Shown: piece after piece, positions 25,282 through 38,200 of the stretch
Layout: every line of letters starts with the position of its first letter
How positions within the stretch are numbered: the stretch's first letter is position 1
From: Luteimonas_C sp035250245
GTDB lineage: Bacteria > Pseudomonadota > Gammaproteobacteria > Xanthomonadales > Xanthomonadaceae
Direction of reading: 5' to 3'
DNA: 64,000 nucleotides
Assembly (NCBI GenBank): GCA_035250245.1
Contig: DATFFH010000075.1
Location: forward strand, 4,164-68,163
Notes under the pieces: model-generated
What the model saw: the letters and a program-made list of their open reading frames with translations, nothing else
What the model was told of the DNA's origin: nothing
The model's database searches: none
Made by a program: the position numbers and the translations under genes

Positions 25282-25995
25282 CTACCAGTTCAGCACGTAG
25301 CCGATGCTGCGCACGGCGCGCAGCGGAATGTCTTCTTTCGCCGCGGCGAGGCATTTCTTGCGCAAGCGGTAGATCGTCATGTCCAGGCGGTGCGGATCGA
25401 AATCCCGATCGTTCTTCGCCAGACGCGCGATCAGCGTCTCGCGTTTCACCGGCACACCGGGCGTGGCGGCCAGGATCGCCATCACCTCGCGTTCGGCCTG
25501 GTTCATCTCGATTTCGACGCCGCCGGGCGACAGGATGCACCAACTGCGCTCGTCCAGACGCCACTTGATGCGGTTCTGCGCGCCATCCGTGCCCGGAACG
25601 ATGCGGCGAGCCAAGTTCCTCAGCGTGGTTGCCACCAGATCCATTTCCACCGGCTTGAACAGATACGCGTCGGCGCCCGCGAGCATTCCGCGCATCCGGT
25701 CCGGAGCGGAGTCGTATCCGGTCAGCATCACGATGCCCATCGAAGGCGACAGGCTGCGCAGATGCGCTGCGATGCCGAAGCCGTCCTCGTCCGGCAGGCC
25801 CACATCCAGCAGCACCAGGTCGAAGGTGCGAACCGTCATCGCCCGATAAAGCTCCAGCGCGCTCGCCATGCCGACGGCATCGAAGCCGGACCGGATCAAG
25901 CCCGGAACCAGCACGTCTTCCCGAAGTTCCTGGTTGTCCTCCACCACCGCCAGCGCGGGCGGCTTGTCGGCTTCGGGTGAACGGGCGTTATTCAT
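25282..25995 (-). CDS. OmpR/PhoB-family response regulator (second paralogue)
   Basis: About 237 residues. The receiver has the acidic pair in LAVVEDN, phospho-Asp in LVLLDVGLPDEDG, switch Thr in IVMLTGYDS and Lys in DAYLFKPVE. The winged-helix domain ends ...LRAVRSIGYVLNW. It is transcribed with the propeller sensor, which starts about 115 bases downstream, so the pair is probably an operon. Starts at ATG 26052 (preceded by AGGCGG) and 26025 would add 10-19 residues; I chose the one that best matches the paralogue at 20543. The target is unknown. The giant autotransporter ends about 210 bases upstream on the same strand. Confidence 0.9.
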   Translation of the reverse strand: MNNARSPEADKPPALAVVEDNQELREDVLVPGLIRSGFDAVGMASALELYRAMTVRTFDLVLLDVGLPDEDGFGIAAHLRSLSPSMGIVMLTGYDSAPDRMRGMLAGADAYLFKPVEMDLVATTLRNLARRIVPGTDGAQNRIKWRLDERSWCILSPGGVEIEMNQAEREVMAILAATPGVPVKRETLIARLAKNDRDFDPHRLDMTIYRLRKKCLAAAKEDIPLRAVRSIGYVLNW

Positions 25996-26163
25996 CGGTC
26001 GAACATTGCCGTAGAAGATCGCCATGATGATGCGGCCGTCGGGAAATCGCATCGGCCGCCTGAAAGCATAGCCCGTTCGCCGAAAAATCTACATGCGCCG
26101 CGAATGGACACGCCCCGAGCATCGCTATGCCCATCCTCCTGCGCATGCAACCGGCCCTGGAAA

Positions 26164-26195
26164 CCTCGCGGCGTGGGCCGGCCCACGCCGCGAGG
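26164..26195 (-). terminator. Long perfect hairpin after giant autotransporter gene
   Basis: A 32-base perfect palindrome with 16-base arms (CCTCGCGGCGTGGGCC and its complement), 12 bases past the autotransporter stop. On the minus strand it is followed by TTTCC, so the U-tract is short. Best read as the transcript end of the autotransporter, insulating the regulator gene downstream. Confidence 0.7.
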
Positions 26196-26206
26196 CGGAT
26201 CGTTCC

Positions 26207-29200
26207 TTACCAGCGTACGCGCATCCCCAGATTCATTCCGCGCTGTTCGTAATCGCTGCCTTGCAAATCCTGGCCGATCGAGATCACTCCGAAGAAACTG
26301 ACGTTGCGGTCGATTGCGGCTTCCACGCCGACGTCCAGGTTCGCCGAGGTGCCCAGGTCATGACCCGGGAACGCGCTGGGCGCGACACCGGATTGGGCGA
26401 CGCGCAAGCCGTTGTCCTTGCCGGCGAACGCGTTCTGCACGGCGAGGGTCGCCCACGGCCGGATCTGGGCGCCGCCTGCGGTGGCGATGGTCTTTTCCAC
26501 CCGCAAAGCGGCGCGCGCCGATGCGACCAGATCGTCGTCGAAAGCCAGCTGGCGACCGGCCGCGTCGGTCCTGTCGTCCCAACGCACTCGGCTTCCCGAC
26601 AGTTGCAGCTGGGGTTCCAGCATCCAGCCGTTGTCCAAGCGGTAGCGGTGACCGTAGCGCGCGCTCAAGGTGAGCGTGTCGGCGTCGATGCGGTCGGCAA
26701 AACCGTCCGCCGTACGCACTTCCGCGCGCGGGCGCTGGCCGCTGAGCACCAGGTCGACGTAGTTGCCGTTGTTCCACTCGCTGGTGCCGTACAGGCCTAT
26801 GATCGGCGTGTCGAGATCGATGCGCGCCGGGCCCATGCCTGCGACCGCGCTCGAATTGACGCCCGTCGCCCAGTAGACGCTGTGCATGTAGCCGAGATAG
26901 GCGCCGCCGCGCAGGACCGAGCGTTCGCGCTCGGCGATGCCGTCGATGCCGACATACAAACCGGTGTCGTCGCCGGTTACTTCGAAGCCGGGATCGGCGC
27001 CGAGTTCGACTTCCGTCGCGGACGTGGCGACCCATACCCCGCGACAATCGTCGATGAAATCGTTGCCTGCGGTTTCGTTGCGCGCTTCGCCGCAGCGTGG
27101 GCGCTCGGCGCCGCGCGCGCCCGCCAGGCGTTGGTGCGCCAGGTCGTCGCCGCGCTGGCTCATCAACGCGCCCAGGCCCGGCAGCGCGCCGTAGCCGGCG
27201 ATCTCGGGCAGCACGTCGGTGCCGCCTTCGCCGGTGGTCAGGTACCAGCTGCGATCGCCCTGCTGCCCGAATTCCCACGCGAACGGACTGCCATCCAGGC
27301 GCACCGCGCCGTCGGCCGAATCGGGCGCGAACTCGCCGGCTGTCGCAAGATCGTCGTTCGGGCTGGAGATCACCCGAATCGACGACGTGCCGGCGGCCGG
27401 ACTGCTGCCGTCGCTGGCGAAGATCACGCGCGTGGTGCCGGTGACGTCGCCGGCGATATCCAATCCGCCTGAAGCGGCGCTACCGGGCGAGACCGTCAAC
27501 GTCAGCGCACCGCCATTGGCGGAGTAGCCGCCGCTGATCGCGAGACGGTTCGCGCCTACTTCGATCGAACCCGCGTTCTCCACGCTGCCGACGATGGACG
27601 CGCCGGCGTTGGCGGCCAATCGGGAGCTGCCGTCGATCGCCAACACGCCGGGCAGGAACGAGGTGCCGAGGTTCAAAGCGCTGTCGTTGAGCAATTCGAC
27701 CCGCTCCCAACCGGCCAAGCCTGCGGCGTTGCCATCGTCGAGATCCAATCCGCTGAAGCTGATCAGATCCGCGTCGCCGGCGCCGCCGTTCGCGCCGATC
27801 AGACCGCTGATATCGCCGCCGACGAAACGCGCCGTGTCGTTGCCCGCACCGAATGCGAGCGCACCGCGCACGGTGCCCATCGACGTGAAGCTGTCGTCGC
27901 CGGCGGTGCCGCTGTACTTGCCGGCGATCTGCAATGTGGCGCCGGCCGCGACGGAGCTGTTGCGCGCCTCGATGCTGCCGCCGGAGGCCACGTTCAGCGT
28001 GCCCGCGTTGATGTTGACCGTGCTGAAGTCCGAGCTCGCCGGTCCGTTGATGTCCAGCGTGCCCGCGCCGGTCTTGCTCAGCGTCTCGAAGCCCTGCACG
28101 GCGCCCAGGTCGGCGTTGGTGGCGATATCGGTGTTGAACGTGTCGTTGCCCGCGCCTGCGACGACGGTGCCGACGATGTTCGTGCCGTCGTGGATGGTCA
28201 GCGTGTCGTTGCCGTCGCCCAGCGAGAACGTACCGGTGCCGATATCCAAAGTTCCGGATACGTCGAGCACGTCGTCTCCTGCGCCAAGATCGCCGGTGGC
28301 GAGCAACGTGCCTGCCACGTTCACCCTATTGACGCCAGCGCTGCCGGTAAGCGTCGCTGCGCCGCTGGCGCCCTGCAGCGAACCGTCGACGTCGAGCGTG
28401 GTGCCGTCCGCCAAGGCGACGGTCGGTGTGGTCAGGCTACCCGCTACGATCAGCGTGCCCTCGTTGACCGAGGTGCCGCTGGTGAAGCTGGCGGCACCGT
28501 TCAGCGTGGCTCCGCCCGCGCCTTCTTTTTGCAGCGATTCGAAGTTTGTCGTCTGAGCGGCATCGAAAATCATAGCCGTAGTGGTGTCGAGCATGACGGT
28601 ATCGGTGTCCGCGCCGCCATCGACGATAGCGGCCAGCGTCGCGCCGTCCTGCAGCGTCAGTGTGTCGTCGCCGCCGCACATCGCGACGACCCCCGATCCG
28701 GAGACCGTGCCGGCCACCGTCATCGTGTCGTTGCCGGCGCCGCAGCCGAAGCTGCCGTCGACGTTGAGTGTGGCGCCGTCGGCGACCACGGTGTTCAACG
28801 TCGTGCCTGCCGTGGCCACCACGCTGGCGGCGGCGTCGATGTTCAGCGTGCCGCCTTCCACTTCCACGTTCTGCAGGTCGGTGGCACCGGGGCCGCTGAT
28901 GTTCAGCGTGCCGCTGCCGCGCTTGGTCACGCCTTCGAAATTGGCCAACGCGCCGAACGCCGCGGTGCCGTTGATGTCGTAGACGCGGCTGTCCATGCCG
29001 GCGCCGCCGTCGATGGTGCCCAGCACCACCGTGCCGTCGTGTACGACGAAATCGTCGTCGCCGTCGCCCAGCGCGAACGTGCCGCCGTCTGTGTCCAGCA
29101 TGCCGGCGACGTCGAGCACGTCGTTGCCCGCACCGAGATCGCCGGCCGCGATCGCCGTGCCGGCGATGTTCACCGTCTGCACGCCCGCGCCGCCGGTGAT

Positions 29201-32200
29201 CGCGGCAGCCGAGCCGCCCGTGCCCTCCAGATGGCCGTCGACGTTGAGCATCGTGTCGCCGCCCATCGCCACGGTCGGCGTGGACAGATCGCCAGCAACC
29301 GTCAGCGTGCCGCCGTTGAGCGCAGTGCCTCCGCCGAAGGATGCCGTGCCGGTGAGCGTGGCTTCGCCGGCATTGTCTTTCTGCAGGAACTCGAAGTTGG
29401 CCACGTTGTCCGCATCGAAATCCATCGCGGCGGCGTTGTTCAGCACCACTCTGTCGCCCGTGCCGTGGATGCCGCCATCGATCGCTCCGGCGAGGCCGCC
29501 GAGGTCCGCGCCGTCTTCCAGAGTGAGGACGTCGTCGCCGTCGCCGAGCGCGATGTCGCCGCTGCCGCTTACCGCGCCCGCCACCGTCAACGAATCGTTG
29601 CCTGCCGAACCGCTGTAGCGGCCATCGACGTTGAGCGTAGTGCCATTGGCTACGGTACCGGCGACCACGCCATCGATCGCGCCGTTGACGCCGATATCCA
29701 ATGTGCCGCCCGCGACGTTCACTGCGGTGAAAGCGGATGCGGCGGCTCCGGCGACGACCAGCGTACCGATGCCGGTCTTGTTCAAGGTTTCGAAGTTCAC
29801 CGCACCGCCCAGGGTGGCGGTGCCGGCGATATCGGAGACGAAGGTGTCGTTGCCCGCGCCGCCATCGACCGGTCCGGCGAGGCCGGACAGATCGGCGCCG
29901 TCCTGGATTGTGAAGGTGTCGTCGCCGTCGAGCATGTCGATCGCGCTCGTGCCAGTGACGGTGCCCGCCACGGTGAACTGGTCGGCGCCCGCAGTGAAAC
30001 CGAACGCACCATCGATATTCAACGTGGCGCCGCTGGCTACGGTGGCGTTCCGCACGCCGGCAATGCTGCCGGCGATGCCGATGTCGAGCAGGCCGCCTTC
30101 CACATTGACCGTGCTGAAGCTCGACGCAGCCGGGCCGGCGACGACCAGCGTGCCGATGTTGGTCTTGGTCAGCGTTTCGAAATCGACCGCGCCGCCGAGC
30201 GTGGCATTGCCCGCAAGATCGGCCACGAAAGTATCCGTACCGGCACCGCCGCTGACCGGTTCCGGCGCAAGGCCGGACAGGTTCGCGCCGTCCTGGAGAG
30301 TGAAAGTGTCGTCGCCCGCGCCCAGATCGATGCGGCCCGTGTTGGGTGCGCCCGTGCTGACCACGGTGCCGGCGACGGTGAACGTGTCGTTGCCCGCGGT
30401 ACCGCCGTAGACGGCGCCGTCGGCAAGTTCAAGCGTGGCGCCGGACAGGATCGTGGTGTTGTTCGCCGCGATGCTGCCGGTGCCGGTCATGCGCAAGACG
30501 CCGTCGTTGATATCCACATCAATGAAGCTGGACGCGCCATGGATTTCCAGCGTGCCCAGGCCCGATTTGCCCAGCGACTCGAAGCCGAGCAGGCTTCCCA
30601 ACGATGCGGTGCTGCCTGCGCCGATGTTGGCATCCAGCGTATCGTTGCCCATGCCGCCGTCGATCGTGGCTTGGCTTGCATCCGTGGCGTCGTAAATATT
30701 GAACGTATCGTCGCCCGCTCCCAGCGAGAAGACGCCGCCGTCGGTATCGACAGTCCCGATCACGTCGAGGGTGTCGTTGCCATCGCCCAGATCGCCGGTC
30801 GCGGTCAAAGTCGCGCCACCCGCCACGGTCACCGTGTTGGTGCCGCCGCTGCCGGTGATCGCCGTCGCGCCACCGGTTCCTTGCAGCGAACCGTCGACAT
30901 TCAGCGTCGTGTTGTCGGCCATCGCCAAAGTCGGCGTGGAAAGATCGCCGGCCACCGTCAGCACGCCTGCGTTGAGCAGCGTTCCACCGGTGTAGATGGA
31001 GGTTCCGACCAGCGTCGCGGCGCCGATGTTGTCCTTCTGCAGGATCTCGAAATTGACGGTATTGCCGCCGCCGAACATCATCGAACCTGCGTTGTTCAGC
31101 ACCACGCGGTCGGCGGTGCTCTGCGCGCCGCCGTCGATGGTGTTGGCCAGCACAACGCCGTCGTTGAGCGTCAAGGTGTCGTTGCCGTCGCAGAGGTTGA
31201 CGGTGCCGGTGCCGGATACCATGCCGGACACCGTCATCGTGTCGTCGCCAGCGCTGCAGCCGAACTGGCCGTTCACGTTCAAGGTGGCACCCGCGCCGAC
31301 GACGGTGGACAAACTTTCGCCAGGCTTGCCGACCACGCTCGCAGCCGCGCCGACGTTCAACGTACCGCCCAGCACTTCCACTTCCTGCAGATCGGTCGCG
31401 CCCGGACCGTTGATGTTGAGCGTGCCGGTGCCGGTCTTGGTCACACCTTCGAAGTTCAGCAGCGCGCCGAGATCGGCGGTGGTATTGATGTCGTAGGTGC
31501 GGCTGTCCAGGCCGGCGCCGCCATCGATGGTGCCGATGATCTGCGTGCCGTCGTGAATCACGAAATTGTCGTCGCCGTCGCCCAGATTGAACACGCCGCC
31601 GGCGACGTCCAGCGTGCCGGACACGTCCAGCGTGTCGTTGCCGCCGCCAAGGTTGCCGGTCGCCAAGGCCGTGCCGGTGATATGGATGGCTTGAGCGCCC
31701 GCGTCGCCGAGGACGTTGGCTGCCGAACCCGCGGCGAGGCCTTGCAAGCTGCCCGCGACGTTGAATGTGGTGCCGTTCGCCGCAACCACCGTCGGCGTAG
31801 CGAGGGTCGCGCCCGCGCCCACTGTCAGGATACCGCCGTTGAAGCCGATGCCGACGCCGCCGCTGTACGACTGGCTGCCGATCAGCGTCGCCTCTCCGGT
31901 GTTCTCTTTCTCCAGGAACTCGAAACCGGTCAGGTTGACGGGACCGAAACTCAATGCCGCCGCGTTGTTCAGTGTGATGCTGTCGCCGACGATGCCGGCA
32001 CCGCCGCTGATCGTGCCGGCGAAGCCGCTGAAGTCGGCGCCGTCGTTGACGGTCAGGACGTCGTCGCCGCCGCACAGGTCGATCGTACCGCCGCCGGTCA
32101 CCGCAGCCGACACCGACATCGTATCGTTCTGGCTGCCGCAGCCGAAGCTGCCGTCAACACTCAGCGTCGCGCCGCTACCAACCACGGTGTGCAGCGCGCT

Positions 32201-35200
32201 GCCGGCGGTCGCCACCACACTGGCGCCCGCCCCGATGTTCAGCGTGCCGCCCAGCACCTGCACGCCCTGCAGGTCGGTCGCACCCGGGCCGTTGATGTTC
32301 AGCGTGCCGGTGCCGGTCTTGGTCACGCCTTCGAAGTTCAACAGCGTGCCGAGATCGGCAGTGGTGTTGATGTCGTAGGTGCGGCTGTCGAGGCCGGCGC
32401 CGCCATCAATGGTGCCGTTGACGACGGTACCGTCATGCACCAAGAAATTATCGTCGCCGTCGCCTAGATTGAAGACGCTACCGAGGATATCCAGCGTGCC
32501 GGACACATCCAGCGTGTCGTTGCCGACGCCCAGATCGCCGGTCAATGCTGCCGTGCCGTTGACCGTTACAACTTGCTCGCCGTCGGCGACCGAGATCGCC
32601 GCCGCTGTGCCGCCGGCCCCCTGCAGACTGCCGTCGACGATAAGCGTGGTGTCCTCGTCCATGTACACCTGCGGCGTGGTCAGATCGCCGTCGATGTCCA
32701 GCGTTCCCGCCAGTATCGCCGTGTTGTTCGCGAAGCTCTGGCTGCCGGTCATCGTCGCGGTGCCGGTGCTGCGCTTGATCAGCTGTTCGAAGCCCGCCGT
32801 CTTGCTGCCGTCGAAACTCAAAGCCGAGGCGTTCTCCAGAACCAGGGTGTCGTTGACGACCTGCGCGCCGGCATCGATGCCGCTGCCGGCCAGGACGGCG
32901 CCGTCGTACAGCGTGACGATGTCGTCCGCGGAGCCAAGATTCAGCGTGCCGGGGCCGGTGTTCAGTGTGCCTGACAGGAAGACCGTATCGCTGCCGGCGC
33001 CCAAATCGCCGGTGGCAACCAGCATGCCGCCTGAGGCTACGTTAATCGTATTGATACCCGTGCTGCCGGTCAGTACCGCGGTGGTGCCGCCCGCGCCCTG
33101 CAGGATGCCGTTGACGTTGAGAACGGTGTCGTTAGCCATCGTGACTGCCGGCGCGATCAGGCTGTCGGTATTCCCAGCGCCTGCGTTCAACGTGCCGCCT
33201 TGCAGCTGCACGCCTGCGCTGTAGTTGTGGCCGCCGGTCAAGGTCAGCGCGCCGGAGTTCTGCTTGATCAAGCTCTCGAAACCGGTGTAGTCCGCTCCGC
33301 CGAGCGTCATCGCCGACGTATTGTTCACTTGCAAGGTATCGGCACCCGCTCCGGCAGCAACGCCGCCGGCGATCGAAGCGCCTTCGTTGAGCGCCAGCAA
33401 GTCGTCGCCGGCCCCCAGGCCCAGCACGCCCGAGCCCGTGTCCAGCATGCCGAACAAGTTCACCGTATCGCTGCCACCGCCCAGGTCGCCGTTCGCACGC
33501 AGCGTGCCGCCGGCATTGACGTTGATCGTGCTGTCGCCGGCATCGCCGGTCATGGCGCTTGCCGCGCCGCCGGCCGCCTGGACGGTGCCGCTGACATCCA
33601 AAGTCGAGCCCGCATTCATCGCGATGGTCGGCGTGGTCAGCGAGCCGCCTGCCTGCACTTGCAGCGTGCCGTTGCCCATGGCGGCCGCGCCGGTGGTGAG
33701 GTTGCTGCCGCCAGCGATCTGCAGCGTGCCGGCATTCACACCCGTCACGCCGCCGATGGTGTTGTTGGCCGCCGTGAGCACCGTCGTACCGGTGCCCATC
33801 TGGGCGATGTTGCCGGCGCCGCTGAGTTCGCCGGAGAAATTGAAGGTATCCGAGCGGTTGAACGACAGCGTCGAGGTCGAATTCACCACGATCACGTTGC
33901 CGGTGCCGGCATTGCCCGAAGTGCCGCCGTTGCCGACGATCAGGTTGCCGTCGTTGATGACGGTATTGCCGCTGTAGCTGTTGTTGCCGGTCAGCACCCA
34001 GGTGCCAGAATCATTCTTGGCCAGCGTGGTCTTGCCGGCGGCGGCGTTCTGGTCGACGATGGTGCCGCCCATCGTGTTGAGGCCGGTGTTGGTGCCGCCC
34101 AGCGCCAGCGTGCGCGCGCCTGCCGCGCTGAAGCCGGCCGAACCGGTGTTGCTGAAGACGATCGCGCCGGTGCCCGAGGATTCGATGAAGCTCACGCCGG
34201 TGGACAGCGTGAACAGACGATCGGTCGTGTCGCCCGCGCCCGTGTAGCGCAGGGTCGAGTTGTTGCCGATGACCAGGTTGCCGGCGCCCGAGGTCGACAT
34301 GCCGATCGAACTCGCGACGCCACCGTTGGAGAGCTTGTCCACGCCCAGCACACCGCCGCTGATCGTGGTGCGGCCGGTATAGGTGCTGGCCGCGTTATTC
34401 AGGATCCAGGTGCCGGTGCCTTCCTTGATGAACGCGGTCGTGCCGCCCGCCGCGTTGTCGATCCGGGCCGCGAGCGAGTTGTCGTCGGTATTGATGCCGC
34501 CGAGCACGAGCGTGCGGTTGCCGCTCCCGGAAAATACGACCGGCGCGGTGCTGGTGAAATGGATCGCGCCGGTGCCGTACGCTTCCAGCCACCCATTGCC
34601 CGCGCCCACGGTGAACTGGCGGTCGGTGCTGCCGCCGCTGCCGAGATAACGCAACCGTCCGCCGTTCAGCACCAGGTTGGCGGCCGCGCTGCTGGAAGCG
34701 CCGAGGCCGCTGTTCAGGCCGCCGTCGGCCAGGCAATCGACCATCAGCCAGCCGCCGTTGATCGTGGTACTGCCCGTGTAGGTGTTGTTGCAACCTGAGA
34801 ACTGCTGCAGGCTGCCGCCGTTCTTTACGATGCCGCCAGTGCCGCTGATGACGCCGGCGTAATTGACGGCAGCGCCGTTGCCGATTGCGCCCGCGCCGTT
34901 GGTGATGGTCAGCGTATTGCCGCCCAGCGCGATATTGCCCACGCTCGGAGCATCGGCATTGACGACGCTGTCGTCGATCCAGAACGCGCTGGTGTCGAAA
35001 CCGCCCAGATCGAACAAGGTGCCCGCCAGCCCCATCCGCAGGCCGCTGCTGCCGATCGCCTGCGCCGAACCGGCCCGCAACGTTCCTTCGGAAATTTGCG
35101 TGGTGCCCGAATAGGTGTTGGCACCGGATAGAACCAGCGTTCCTGCGCCTTCCTTCGACAAGGTGCCGGTTCCGACAGCCGCACCGGACAGGGTCAACGT

Positions 35201-38200
35201 GGTTCCCGCTTGCGTCACGTTGATAAAGCCGCCCGTCGTCGTGAAACCGCGGTCGACGGCCACAGTGCCGCCGGTGTAAGCCAGCCTGCCGCCGTTGAAG
35301 ACCAGGCCGCCGGTCACGTCGCTCGACGCACCGATGCCGCTCTGCAGTCCGCTATCGGCCAAGCAATCCACGGTGAAAGTGCCGGACCGAAGCGTCGTCG
35401 GGCCGGTATAGCTGTTGCCGCAACCCAACATCGCCTGTGTGCTGCTGGTGTCCTTGATGATGCCGCCCGTGCCGCTGATGGCGCCGCCGAAGGTCGCGTT
35501 GTTGCCGGCGATGGTGAGCGTGCCGCTGCCCAGCAACACATTGCCTCCGATCGCTCCGCCGCCCTGCAAACCACCGATCCGATTGTCGAAACCGTCGAGG
35601 TCGAGCGCGACGCCGGCGGCGTCGGCCAGCGTCACGAGGTTGGGACCGCCGAACGCCTGAGTGGATCCGGCGCGCAGCGTGCCGCCGTCGACGACCGTCT
35701 GGCCGGTGTAGGTGTTGACGCCGGACAACACCAGCGTGCCGGCCCCTTGCTTGGTCAATTTGGCGTTGCCGACGGCGACGCCGCCCAGCGTGAGCGTCGT
35801 GGCCGCGTTGCCGACGTCGATCGAGCCGCCGGCGCTGCCATCGAGCGTGAAACCGCGGTCGCTCGACGCCGTCGCGCCGGTGTACTGCAGCACGCCGCCG
35901 GTGCGGATGATCAGATTCGAAGAGGCGTTCGATGAAGCGCCGATGCCGCTGGCCGCTCCGCCGTCGGCCAACGTGTTCACCGACAGCGTGCCCGCGGACA
36001 CGTCGGTGACGCCGATGTAGTCGTTGCCGCCGTTGGCGAGGGTCAACGTGCCCGCGCCGACCTTGTTGAAGCCGGCATCGTCAGGGCTGGTCACCAGCCC
36101 CGTGAAAGTGAGGTTGGCGCCGGCGTCGCTGATCTCGAAGGCGCGCGACGCGCCGCCGTTGACCAGGGTGAATCCGCGGTCGGTGCTGGCCGTGCCGCCG
36201 GTGTAGCGCAGGCGGCCGTTTTCCAGCACCAGGTTCGACGAGGCGTTGGACGAGGCGCCCAGCGCACTGGCCGAACCGCCGTTGGCCACGCTGTCGAAGA
36301 GCAGCGTGGCGCCGCTCACCGTGGTCGCGCCGGTATACGTATTGTCGCCGGTCAGTGACACGGTACCGTTGCCACCCGTGCCGCCTGTGCCGCCGACCGT
36401 GAAGCCCACCGCGCCGCCATTGTCGACGACATTCGAATCGATGACGAAGAAGCCGTCGCTGTTCTTCAGCACGCCGAGGGTGCCGCCGCCGACGGCACCG
36501 GTGAGCGAGCCGCCCTGGATGGTCTGCGTGGCGTTGTTGGTCGTCGAGTTGACGATAATGGTGCCGTCCAGGCCCAGCGTCTGGCCGGCGCCGACGGTCA
36601 CGGTGGAGTTTTGCGCAGCCGTGTACTTGAGCCCGGCGATCTGCTTGCTGCCGGTGACGGTGTTGAAATACGACGTGTTCGGCGCACCGCCCTCGTCGCT
36701 TATGAACTGGCCGTCCAGCCACAGGCTCGCGTTGTCCTGGTCGGTGTAATCGTCGAACGCGACGATCTGGCCGCCGACCACTTCCGCATAATCGGTCGTC
36801 GTGCCGTTGGTGACGGTGGCCCAGCCGCCGAGCGCGCCGTCGGCATTGCTGGTGTTGAAGACGCCGCTGGTCGGCGCGACGAAGTTCACGATGCCGCCCG
36901 AGTGCGTGATCGCACCCACGTTGACCGTCATGCTGCCGCCCGCGCCCGAGGTGGAGCGCAGCGTGTTGCTGCCGGCGGTGACGTTGAGTCCATCGAAGGT
37001 CTGGCTATTGGCCTCGCCATCGGCGCCCGTGATGTTCAACGTGCCGCCGCCCAGATTGAGCGTGGATCCCGCCGCGATGATGTTGCCGGCCGGCGCCCCC
37101 GCGTCGGCGAAATTCAGCGCCAACGTGCCGCCGCCGATGCTGGTGTCGCCGGTGTATGTATTCTGCCCGCTCAGCGTCAGCGTGCTGGCGCCTATTTTGG
37201 TCAGGCCGCCGGTACCCGCGATGTTGCCTGCGTAGTTCGTGCTGCCGCTGGCGGCGTTCACCGTCAATGTGCCGCTGCCCAGGTCGACTATGCCGCCCGT
37301 GCCGGCAAGCGAAGGCGCGGTTATGTCGAAATCGTTGAGATCCAACGTTCCGCCATCGACGATCAACCCGCGCGACGCGCCGAACGCTTGCGTGCTGCCC
37401 GCCACCAGCGTGCCGTTCTGCACGGTCGTAGTGCCGGAATAGGTATTGGCGCCGCTCAGCAGCCAGCTGCCGGCGCCATTCATCACGACATTGCCGATGG
37501 TGGTCACCGCGCCGGCTAACGTGTTCGTGCCCGCATAGCTGCCGCCGAGAGTGAAGGTGTCGACGCCGCCGGGCGCGAAGCCCACCGCCCCGTTCAGCGC
37601 GACGCTGCCCGTGCCGTCGTTGGCGAAAGTGCCGTTGCCGTCGATCGTGATCGCCCGGTCAGTACTGGTCGCGGCGCCGGTATAGCTCAGCACGCCGTTG
37701 CCTACGATACCGAGACCTCCGCCGGTACCGGTGCCGAACGAGCTGGCGCTGCCGATATTGTTCAGCGTGCCGGCCCTCACCGTTACGTTGTTGATCGACG
37801 ACGCGCCGGTATACGTATTGGCGTCCCCCAGCGCGATTGTCCGGTTCGCACTTCCGCCGGTGTAAGCGATGGTCCGATCCGTAGAACTGCTGATGACGCC
37901 GAGCAGATCCATGTCGGCCGTCAGCGCATTGAAGTTCATGGCCAGCGTCCAGGCGCCCGCCGCGGCGATGTCGCCCGTGATCGACAGCTTGCCGGTGCCC
38001 GCGTTGCGCAGCAGGTTGCCGCCGCTGGAAGTATTGATGAACAGCCAGCCCCGGTTGGAGCTGTCGCCGTCGCCGGAATACACCGCGCTGCCGCCCAGAC
38101 CGCCGCCGGCCGAGACGCGCACGGTACCCAGCGTCGGATCGGTCGGCGCGCCGAGCGAACTCGCCTCGCCCAGATTGCGGATGGAGGTGAAGCCGAACGT

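Noticed and set aside
28190..32467. A 1425-residue open frame on the plus strand antisense to the autotransporter
   Set aside because: It mirrors the repeat pattern of the real gene, is rich in Arg/Gly/Ala with no domain, signal or ribosome site, and results from GC codon bias plus in-frame repeats.
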